Positions 1 through 5,008 of a stretch of DNA of 11,606 nucleotides are shown here, piece by piece; the first letter of the stretch is position 1; every line of letters begins with the position of its first letter. Position numbers and translations under genes: made by a program. The stretch covers positions 1 through 11,606 of the forward strand of contig JASFBB010000178.1 in assembly GCA_036172345.1 (NCBI GenBank), in the 5' to 3' direction. The notes under the pieces were generated by a model that ran no database searches, was not told the DNA's origin, and was given only the letters and a program-made list of their open reading frames with translations. This DNA is from NAK82 sp036172345. GTDB taxonomy: Bacteria > Chloroflexota > Anaerolineae > 4572-78 > NAK82.

Positions 1-726
1 CAAACTGGTCGCCACCGGAATATGCGCCTTCTCGGCCAGCTGGATCAGCTCGTCTTCTGCATTGGCGATGATGACCCCGTGTCCGGCTAAGATAATCGGC
101 CGCTCGGCCAGGTTCAGGAGCTGTGCCGCGCGCGCGATACCCTCAGGGTCGGCAGCAGTCAGTGTAGGTTGGTAGCCAGGAAGGTTAACTTCTTCGGGAT
201 AGACATACTCGGTCTCAGCTTGCTGAACATCCTTGCAAATATCGACCAAGACAGGGCCGGGTCGCCCCGTGCGTGCGATATAAAAAGCCTCTTTGAGCAC
301 TTGAGCTAGCTCACGCACATCGGTTACGAGATAATTGTGTTTTGTGATGGGCATGCTGACGCCATGGATATCCGCTTCTTGGAAACCGTCGCGCCCTAAC
401 AGGCTTGTTGGCACCTGACCGGTAATCGCCACTACAGGCGAAGAATCCATATAGGCTGTTGCGAGACCGGTGGTCAAGTTTGTGGCTCCCGGTCCTGAAG
501 TGGCCATGCATACACCCACACGGCCCGTGGCGCGCCCATAGCCATCGGCCATATGCGCTGCACCCTGTTCATGAGTTACCAATACATGGCGGATCGGATA
601 CTCGTATTTGGCCAGTGCATCATAAATAGGCAGAGTTGCTCCGCCAGGTAGACCGAACACCACTTCTACCCCTTCTCGCAACAGGCTTTCCCAAACAATC
701 TGTGCTCCGCTTTTCCTCTCTGCCAT
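1..726 (-). CDS. ilvB: acetolactate synthase large subunit, N-terminal part (runs off left edge)
   Basis: Thiamine-diphosphate enzyme that condenses two pyruvates, or pyruvate with 2-oxobutyrate, in the first common step of Val/Leu/Ile synthesis. I translated 242 residues; the family is about 560-600, so the FAD/ThDP-binding C-terminal half lies outside the window. Visible motifs are FGLPGG (24-29), HEQGAAHMADGYGRATG (52-68) with the catalytic Glu at 53, TSGPGATN (76-83), DSSPVVAITGQVP (94-106), the FQEAD segment (115-119) and a later RPGPVLVDICKDV. This combination is typical of biosynthetic AHAS rather than pyruvate oxidase or glyoxylate carboligase. The ATG at 724-726 has a strong Shine-Dalgarno, AGGAGGAG at 735-742, 8 nt upstream. 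The leader of about 330 nt holds a branched-chain-amino-acid attenuator (separate entries). The regulatory subunit (ilvN) and ilvC would be expected downstream, off the left edge. Confidence 0.93.
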   Translation of the reverse strand, partial: MAERKSGAQIVWESLLREGVEVVFGLPGGATLPIYDALAKYEYPIRHVLVTHEQGAAHMADGYGRATGRVGVCMATSGPGATNLTTGLATAYMDSSPVVAITGQVPTSLLGRDGFQEADIHGVSMPITKHNYLVTDVRELAQVLKEAFYIARTGRPGPVLVDICKDVQQAETEYVYPEEVNLPGYQPTLTAADPEGIARAAQLLNLAERPIILAGHGVIIANAEDELIQLAEKAHIPVATSL

Positions 727-734
727 TTTTGCGT

Positions 735-742
735 CTCCTCCT
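735..742 (-). promoter_or_regulatory. ribosome binding site of ilvB
   Basis: AGGAGGAG on the minus strand, 8 nt before the ATG of ilvB. It lies well downstream of the attenuator terminator, so translation of ilvB is independent of leader-peptide translation once RNA polymerase has read through. Confidence 0.8.
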
Positions 743-775
743 GTAATTTATAGAACCCTGCATCTCGATACAGGC

Positions 776-817
776 AGGCGCTCGAGGGTCTCATACTACG
801 TACCACGCTGAGCGCCT
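776..817 (-). other. stem-loop in the ilvB 5' UTR, downstream of the attenuator
   Basis: Perfect 8-bp inverted repeat (AGGCGCTC at 776-783, GAGCGCCT at 810-817) with a 26-nt loop containing TACGTA. It lies between the attenuator terminator and the ilvB Shine-Dalgarno and has no U-run behind it, so it is not a terminator. It could stabilise the 5' end of the read-through mRNA or act in a second layer of control; a role is unproven. Confidence 0.4.
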
Positions 818-879
818 ATGCTCTATGTCCACCTCTACTTGTGCAGTGGATCAATCCCGCTTCCAGTCCCCTATATAAA

Positions 880-911
880 CCGAGGGCCTCCCTAGTCTGG
901 GAGGCCCTCGG
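880..911 (-). terminator. ilvB attenuator: intrinsic terminator (segments 3:4)
   Basis: Perfect 13-bp hairpin (arms 899-911 and 880-892, loop of 6 nt at 893-898), very GC-rich, followed on the minus strand by UUUAUAUAG. The U-tract is only moderate, but the stem is long. It sits about 150 nt upstream of the ilvB start and about 150 nt downstream of the promoter, i.e. inside the leader, where it would stop transcription before the structural gene. The 5' arm can pair instead with the end of the leader-peptide gene (see antiterminator). Confidence 0.85.
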
Positions 912-954
912 TAGTCTAAACTTGTATCGCTTCGCTCGTACGTCATCCTCCCAG
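897..954 (-). promoter_or_regulatory. ilvB attenuator: antiterminator helix (segments 2:3)
   Basis: CTGGGAGG at 947-954, covering the last codons of the leader peptide, is perfectly complementary over 8 bp to CCTCCCAG at 897-904, the loop-proximal part of the terminator 5' arm plus two loop bases. Forming this helix removes half of the terminator stem and allows read-through into ilvB. A ribosome paused at the leader stop codon (943-945) would cover 947-954 and prevent it. Confidence 0.75.
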
Positions 955-999
955 CAGCGTAGAAGTGCTCCCAATAAGGAGTACTACAATGAGGATGAC
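942..999 (-). promoter_or_regulatory. ilvB attenuator: protector helix (segments 1:2)
   Basis: GTCATCCTC at 991-999 (leader codons Val15-Ile16-Leu17) is perfectly complementary over 9 bp to GAGGATGAC at 942-950 (end and stop codon of the leader gene); a U-G pair can extend it to 10. Positions 947-950 are shared with the antiterminator, so the two helices exclude each other. A ribosome stalled on the Val/Ile/Leu codons hides segment 1 and frees segment 2 for antitermination. Without any translation, 1:2 forms and the terminator wins. Confidence 0.72.
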
Positions 1000-1041
1000 A
1001 ATGCTGCTGATGACCAAAACGCTTGACCCTTTCACACTCAT
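943..1041 (-). CDS. ilvB leader peptide (branched-chain amino acid attenuator)
   Basis: A 32-codon ORF just inside the start of the predicted ilvB transcript. Its core, residues 8-23, is VLVISSIVILIVVLLI: 14 of 16 residues are Val, Ile or Leu. Overall 17 of 32 are branched-chain (6 Val, 5 Ile, 6 Leu), and it ends LLGG-stop. Its role would be to sense charged tRNA-Val/Ile/Leu by ribosome stalling, as in the enteric ilv and leu leaders; the peptide itself need have no function. The ATG (1039-1041) touches the AGGGG at 1042-1046 with no spacer, whereas the in-frame GTG at 1033-1035 lies 6 nt from it, so the true start may be GTG, giving 30 residues. The predicted 5' UTR before the start is only about 20-25 nt. 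Hydrophobicity alone would also fit a small membrane peptide, but its place in the attenuator argues against that. Confidence 0.82.
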   Translation of the reverse strand: MSVKGSSVLVISSIVILIVVLLIGSTSTLLGG

Positions 1042-1066
1042 CCCCTATACTGGTCAATTAAAATTA

Positions 1067-1095
1067 ACTATAACATGGATATCATCTTTTGTCAA
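1067..1095 (-). promoter_or_regulatory. promoter of the ilvB leader
   Basis: Minus-strand -35 TTGACA (1090-1095, consensus), 17-nt spacer, and -10 TATAGT (1067-1072) preceded by TG one base before it (extended -10). Transcription would begin near 1060, about 20 nt before the leader peptide and about 335 nt before ilvB. The near-consensus sequence fits a strong promoter controlled later by attenuation. Confidence 0.8.
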
Positions 1096-1230
1096 ATCTA
1101 ATAGGATCTTCATGAAAATTTGTTGAAAAAAGTGGAAGACAGGTTTGAAGAAAGATGATGGTGAGCGGCTTAATAAAGGCGGTGTAGCATTTCGATAGAT
1201 CGGCTTGGGAATGTTTCAAGGAGCATAGGG

Positions 1231-1707
1231 ATGAAGTGGCAATATTTTAGCCATAACGTGCCATCAGTGGTCTCAGTGCCATTAATGAATGCGAGAGGCG
1301 AGTCGGTGACAATAAGCGACTTTCGAGAGCAAAGCAACTTGGTGCTCTTGTTCTCCCATGGATTAGGATGCCAACATTGTCAGCAGCTGGTCGAACAGCT
1401 AGCGCTTCGATCCCAGGAATTGAGGTTTGCAGACGCTCAGGTACTCATTGTTCAGCCTTCTGGCGCAATCGAGCAGGTAACCTTGCTTCCTCCTTTACAT
1501 CTGGTATGGGATCATGAAGGAGCTGCGTGGCGCAGATTTTCGGGATTGTTGGAACAATCGGTGGCTCAGGATGCGCTTTTGGTGGTCATTCTGGATCGAT
1601 ATGGGGCTCCCCAAGCGGCTTGTTCGGTCTTTCATGGTGATGAGAGAAACCTTGTAGCGGAGATATTGGAACATTTGACGTTCATTGCTATCCAGTGTCC
1701 GGAGTGA
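1231..1707 (+). CDS. thioredoxin-fold redoxin (AhpC/TSA-like), CxxC
   Basis: 158 residues, no signal peptide, so presumably cytoplasmic. It reads as a thioredoxin-fold redoxin: an N-terminal region with VSVPLMNARGESVTISDF (extended substrate loop as in AhpC/Redoxin proteins), then a beta-strand LVLLFSHGLGCQHCQQL carrying Cys47-Gln-His-Cys50 at the expected active-site place, then a helix and LHLVWDHEGAAWRRFSGL resembling the peroxiredoxin core. It probably handles thiol-disulfide or peroxide chemistry; the substrate is unknown. The CxxC is more thioredoxin-like than the PxxxT/SxxC of true peroxiredoxins. The start at 1231 has AAGGAG at 1218-1223, 7 nt upstream. It is transcribed divergently from the ilvB leader; I found no convincing promoter in 1096-1217. 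It converges on bacterioferritin, sharing the terminator at 1793-1838. Confidence 0.75.
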   Translation: MKWQYFSHNVPSVVSVPLMNARGESVTISDFREQSNLVLLFSHGLGCQHCQQLVEQLALRSQELRFADAQVLIVQPSGAIEQVTLLPPLHLVWDHEGAAWRRFSGLLEQSVAQDALLVVILDRYGAPQAACSVFHGDERNLVAEILEHLTFIAIQCPE

Positions 1708-1792
1708 GGCGCACCGGAGTGGCCCGTCGGGTCACTGGACTAGAACGGAATACTGATAGTACCAGCATCTCGTTCTTCGGACTGCTAGGTCC

Positions 1793-1838
1793 AACAATAT
1801 AGATGCCGCCCAGCGGCCTGAGCGGCATCTATATTGTT
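1793..1838. terminator. bidirectional terminator between redoxin and bacterioferritin
   Basis: Perfect 17-bp inverted repeat (1793-1809 and 1822-1838, loop 12 nt) with a GC-rich top (GATGCCGC) and an AT-rich base (AACAATATA). It lies between two converging genes, 85 nt after the redoxin stop and 23 nt after the bacterioferritin stop, so it can end both transcripts. The A/T-rich base supplies the U-rich tail in each direction. Confidence 0.8.
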
Positions 1839-1861
1839 TGTCAAAAGCGACCGGACGAAAC

Positions 1862-2329
1862 TTAGCTGATCTGCTCTGCCAGGTAGACCTGGAGACCCAT
1901 CTGGTTGATCTGATCCAGCTGTGCCTCCAGCCACTCTATATGGCCCTCTTCATCTAGCAAGATCGACTCAAGCAGCTCGTGGCTGCCGACATCACCCAGT
2001 TCCATAGTGAGTTTAATGCCATCCGTATAGGACTTCACGGCCGCATATTCTGATTCTAGATCGTACTTGTGCATTGCCGGCACATCTGCGCCGATGTTGA
2101 TCTTCTTGAGATTACTGACGACGGGGCGACCTTCCAGAAACAGGATGCGTGCAATGAGCTTCTCAGCATGCCGCATCTCCACAATGGCTCGTTTCTCGAT
2201 AGCGTCAGCCAGTTTTCCATAGCCCCAGTTTTCGCACATTTCGGCGTGCACCATGTATTGATTGATAGCTGTCAGCTCGTCGGCCAGCAAGTCGTTGAGT
2301 TTGGCAATAACGGTATCGTTCCCTCTCAT
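1862..2329 (-). CDS. bfr: bacterioferritin, haem-binding, ferroxidase-competent
   Basis: 155 residues, the usual length (E. coli Bfr 158), aligning with it without gaps through the active site. All ferroxidase ligands are at the canonical numbers: Glu18, Glu51, His54, Glu94, Glu127 and His130. Met52, the axial ligand of the inter-subunit haem, is present (EMRHAEK, 51-57), which separates it from non-haem ferritins. Known family role: a cytoplasmic 24-mer that oxidises Fe(II) with O2 or H2O2 and stores it as ferric mineral. The start ATG at 2327-2329 has AGGAGG at 2335-2340, 5 nt upstream. It is monocistronic by layout: Roadblock diverges upstream, redoxin converges downstream. I saw no clear Fur box or promoter upstream. 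The sequence shows no associated ferredoxin (bfd). Confidence 0.95.
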   Translation of the reverse strand: MRGNDTVIAKLNDLLADELTAINQYMVHAEMCENWGYGKLADAIEKRAIVEMRHAEKLIARILFLEGRPVVSNLKKINIGADVPAMHKYDLESEYAAVKSYTDGIKLTMELGDVGSHELLESILLDEEGHIEWLEAQLDQINQMGLQVYLAEQIS

Positions 2330-2541
2330 GGTTTCCTCCTCGCTTTTCTATTCTGTTTTGTGATTTGCGGTTACCTCATCAGTTTCACAAGCAGAAGCAC
2401 GATGTGTGCGGCATCTCTGCATGATCACTGCGTTCTATGCGATAATTAACGGTCGCCAGACAGACAAACTCACTCATCGTCATCATACACCCGAACCGTT
2501 TGACAGGGCAAAAATAGATTGCGACTAATATTATGTAGAAG
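2330..2541. other. intergenic region between bfr and the Roadblock gene
   Basis: Divergent intergenic stretch. It holds the bfr Shine-Dalgarno at 2335-2340 and presumably the bfr promoter, but I could not identify matching -35/-10 hexamers on the minus strand. A TTGACA at 2500-2505 on the plus strand has no well-placed -10. A reading frame on the plus strand here (from 2069) is the shadow of bfr. Nothing else was recognised. Confidence 0.5.
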
Positions 2542-2570
2542 TTGACATATTTGAAGGGACATGGTATCCT
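2542..2570 (+). promoter_or_regulatory. promoter of the Roadblock gene
   Basis: TTGACA (2542-2547), 17-nt spacer, TATCCT (2565-2570) preceded by TGG (extended -10). Predicted transcription start is near 2577. An ATG at 2571 lies upstream of that point, so it cannot be the start of translation from this promoter; this supports the internal ATG at 2655. Confidence 0.68.
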
Positions 2571-2654
2571 ATGTTTAACGATGCCTCGGCCGGCGAGACG
2601 AGGTTCTGCGATGCCTCATTACAATGTTCAATAGCGAAAGGAGCGGCAGTTCCC

Positions 2655-3023
2655 ATGCCATCACGCACAGAGATGATGATTGCGCGACTTAAGGATTTGC
2701 AAGCCAGCAGCGCTGATATCGAAGCTTCAGCTGTGGTGAGTGTTGATGGGCTGATTATGGCCTCTTCACTGCCGGCAGATGTAGAGGAAGACCGGGTATC
2801 CGCTATGTCAGCCGCGATGCTTTCGCTGGGTGAGCGAATAGCAAGCGAACTGAGGCGTGGAACACTTGAACAAGTGTTTATCCGGGGCAGTAACGGATAC
2901 ATTATCCTTATGTCAGTGGGTGAGGAAGCCGTCTTGACCACCTTGGCCCGTAGCGAGGCTAAGCTGGGCTTGATCTTTCTGGACATGAGGCGTGCTGTAG
3001 AAGACTTGGCTCGGTTGATTTGA
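2655..3023 (+). CDS. Roadblock/LC7 domain protein (GTPase-regulator family)
   Basis: 122 residues, one Roadblock/LC7 domain, soluble. Recognisable features: the N-terminal helix MIARLKDLQASSADIEAS, the strand AVVSVDGLIMASSLP followed by an Asp/Glu-rich loop, the long helix AMSAAMLSLGERIASELRRG, the strand pair QVFIRGSNGYIILMSVGEEAVLTTLA, and a C-terminal helix. Known relatives such as MglB act as dimers on small Ras-like GTPases in polarity and motility; the partner here is unknown, as no GTPase gene lies in the window. I chose the ATG at 2655, preceded by AAAGGAG at 2637-2643, over the in-frame ATG at 2571, which would add 28 residues not resembling the domain and lies before the predicted transcription start. 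It converges with the TyrA-like gene; no strong terminator was seen in 3024-3110. Confidence 0.82.
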   Translation: MPSRTEMMIARLKDLQASSADIEASAVVSVDGLIMASSLPADVEEDRVSAMSAAMLSLGERIASELRRGTLEQVFIRGSNGYIILMSVGEEAVLTTLARSEAKLGLIFLDMRRAVEDLARLI

Positions 3024-3110
3024 TCTTTTCTCGAGTTGGCCTCAACCTGTCCGGTTCTAATGGACGCTATAGAACTCTGGTTGTTGCCCACATCTTTTGG
3101 GCTAATGACG

Positions 3111-4070
3111 TCAACGCTTCTCAATGAGCCGCCGCGGCAAAATGTGGTGAAGTAAATTGGGTTTTTCAATTGGAGGTACTGGCAACTCTTCTGAGAACAT
3201 CCTGCGTTGATCCGTTAGCCATTGATGTCGCGCTGCTATTGCTTGTTCGGTGCTTTCGAGTAGCGGCTCAAGCGTGCCCTCCGCGAGCAATGCACGCAGT
3301 GATCTGACCTGTTCGGTGAAAGAATCTAACCACGCCAGCAGATGGACACGGTTCGAAAGCAGCTCATCACACAGAGCGTCGGCATCTTCGCCCATCAAGC
3401 TCGCGATCGCATCATAATTATTCCCGAGCAGCTTGCGCATATCGCGCCAGCCACAGTCGGTGGTGACGCTTCTCCATAGTGCCAGGGCCAACAATTGGGG
3501 AAGATGAAATGCCCCAGCTATCAGACCGTCATGTTCTGCGGCATCAAGATAGAATGGTCTGGCACCCAGAAGGGTGACAAGGCTGGACACCAGGTGCACT
3601 GCTTCGGGATGGGCGCGTTGAGAGGGGGTGAGGCAATACAGACGTCCCTCGAAGAGGCTTGGGCTGGCAGCCTGTGGCCCAGAGGCAGCGGAGCTCACTA
3701 GAGGGTTGCCTCCCACGAAGTTCACCGTCTCAGGCAGCAGTCGTTCTGCCATAGCCAGGACCTTTTGTTTGAGCACAGCGGTGTCAGTGATGACACAACC
3801 CGATTTGAGATAGGGCGCGATGGCGGTTAAGGTTTCTTCGATGGCATGCAGGGGAAGTGCCAGGATGATGAGGTCAGCATTCTCGCAGGCGTTGATGAGA
3901 TTCCAGTCGCTTCGGTCTATGGCGTTCATCTTGCGCGCGACACCGACGTGCTCAACGTTCTTGTCATGCCCCACTACCTCAAGGGATTGCGCCGCGCGAT
4001 GCAAAGCTAACCCCATAGACGTGCCGATACAGCCGGTGCCTACAATCGTAACCTGTACCTTTTCTTGCAT
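3111..4070 (-). CDS. TyrA-family prephenate/arogenate dehydrogenase-like protein with altered active site
   Basis: 319 residues. N-terminal Rossmann fold VTIVGTGCIGTSMGLAL (GxGxxG at 11-16), Asp36 at the end of strand 2 (NAD rather than NADP preferred), ADLIILALPLHAI (65-77) and ITDTAVLK (94-101, cf. DxxSxK). The C-terminal helical half has AEHDGLIAGAFHLPQ (178-192), matching the family EHDxxxAxxSHLPH. By family it would oxidatively decarboxylate prephenate or arogenate on the way to tyrosine. However, the usual GGHPMAG is GGNPLVS: the His that contacts the substrate hydroxyl is Asn122, and SHLPH is FHLPQ. Activity on prephenate is therefore doubtful; it may use another substrate or have a conserved but different chemistry. 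ATG at 4068-4070, AGGAG 3 nt upstream. It follows the YggT-protease gene by 20 nt in the same operon; no other aromatic gene is nearby. Confidence 0.75.
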   Translation of the reverse strand: MQEKVQVTIVGTGCIGTSMGLALHRAAQSLEVVGHDKNVEHVGVARKMNAIDRSDWNLINACENADLIILALPLHAIEETLTAIAPYLKSGCVITDTAVLKQKVLAMAERLLPETVNFVGGNPLVSSAASGPQAASPSLFEGRLYCLTPSQRAHPEAVHLVSSLVTLLGARPFYLDAAEHDGLIAGAFHLPQLLALALWRSVTTDCGWRDMRKLLGNNYDAIASLMGEDADALCDELLSNRVHLLAWLDSFTEQVRSLRALLAEGTLEPLLESTEQAIAARHQWLTDQRRMFSEELPVPPIEKPNLLHHILPRRLIEKR

Positions 4071-4090
4071 TTTCTCCTAGCCCACCCTTC

Positions 4091-4963
4091 TCAGGTGATC
4101 AACCCCATTATCAATCGAGCTGGGGTCATGACCAAGGTGCTGAATAGACCACCTCCCAGGAATACCAACATCAAGAGGATAATGGGTCCAAAAGGTTCCA
4201 ACCTCTTAAACGATTCAGATGTCGGATAGGGTAACACTCCATACAGAATGCTAAAACCATCCAAAGGTGCGATCGGCAGTGCATTGAAGATAGCCAACAC
4301 CACGTTTAAGAATATAAAGGTGAAGACGATCTGATAGAGATCGGGGATGTATGGCGACTGAAACATCGGTGAGATCAGACCCAACTTGAGCGGGATGGCT
4401 GCGACAAAAGCCATTGCCAAATTAGACAGTGGGCCTGACAAAGCAACGAGTGCCATTCCCGCCTTGGGGCCGTTGCGCAACCGGTACGGATTAACCGGCA
4501 CCGGCTTGGCCCATCCGAACCCGACCGCCAAAACCATAATAGTCCCCAGAACGTCCAGGTGCTTGCGCGGGTCCAACGTCAACCGTCCCTGATCATACGC
4601 GGTCGGATCGCCCATCTGCAGGGCTGCCCACGCATGGGCGCATTCATGCACCGAGAAAGCTACCAATAGGGCAATGGCAAAGGCAAGAGTCTGTGCCAGT
4701 GGACGCCCTAATAAGAAGTTTTGTACAAGGCCGATTAAGAAGAAAGCGATCAATGGACTGAGATCTAAACTGCCTACCTGACTGAAGCGACGTAAAGGGA
4801 TCAGAATTGGATCGGTAATCTGAAAGAGGACGCGTATAAGCGGGTTGTGCGTGCTGATATACAACCCGAACATAGGCAGCCAAGTCACCAGCACCCGCGC
4901 CAGAACCAGCCACTTAAGAACCTCAAGCAAATAATACAAAGGCAATGCCAATGGACCCATCAC
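4091..4963 (-). CDS. YggT-domain / site-2 protease (M50) fusion, integral membrane
   Basis: 290 residues, almost entirely hydrophobic. Residues 1-85 match a YggT domain (LARVLVTWLP; NPLIRVLFQITDPILIPLRR; DLSPLIAFFLIGLVQNFLL), a two-helix inner-membrane module. Residues 90-290 are an M50 zinc metalloprotease of the small S2P type: HECAH at 106-110 (HExxH), GDPTAYDQGRLTLDPRKH, GWAKPVPVNP (150-159), the GPLSN motif (177-181), and NALPIAPLDG (227-236) with Asp235 as third zinc ligand. All catalytic elements are intact, so intramembrane proteolysis is expected; the substrate is unknown. The reading frame opens with GTG at 4961-4963 directly followed by ATG; GAGGA lies 8 nt before the GTG, so either is possible. 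It is 45 nt downstream of the HlyD-like gene and 20 nt upstream of the TyrA-like gene. The two domains are normally encoded separately. Confidence 0.85.
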   Translation of the reverse strand: MMGPLALPLYYLLEVLKWLVLARVLVTWLPMFGLYISTHNPLIRVLFQITDPILIPLRRFSQVGSLDLSPLIAFFLIGLVQNFLLGRPLAQTLAFAIALLVAFSVHECAHAWAALQMGDPTAYDQGRLTLDPRKHLDVLGTIMVLAVGFGWAKPVPVNPYRLRNGPKAGMALVALSGPLSNLAMAFVAAIPLKLGLISPMFQSPYIPDLYQIVFTFIFLNVVLAIFNALPIAPLDGFSILYGVLPYPTSESFKRLEPFGPIILLMLVFLGGGLFSTLVMTPARLIMGLIT

Positions 4964-5008
4964 TTATCTAATCCTCTGTCGAAACACATCACATCCCTGT
5001 TCATAATA

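Noticed and set aside
795..815. TGGTAC within the ilvB 5' UTR, resembling part of a T-box motif
   Set aside because: It lies downstream of the only terminator hairpin, the rest of the T-box consensus is absent, and no second terminator follows. The leader-peptide attenuator explains the region better.
841..1026. Plus-strand ORF across the attenuator
   Set aside because: Antisense to the leader gene and hairpin; low-complexity, Asn/Asp-rich end is simply the reverse of the Val/Ile codons.
851..1057. 68-codon minus-strand ORF overlapping the leader peptide in another frame
   Set aside because: It runs straight through the terminator hairpin, its composition is not protein-like, and the leader frame explains the region.
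3086..3102. GCCCA/TGGGC stem between the Roadblock and TyrA-like genes as a terminator
   Set aside because: Only 5 bp with no T-run on either side.
2531..3169. 212-codon minus-strand ORF opposite the Roadblock gene
   Set aside because: Ser/Ile-rich shadow of the Roadblock frame, which has a recognisable domain, a promoter and a Shine-Dalgarno.
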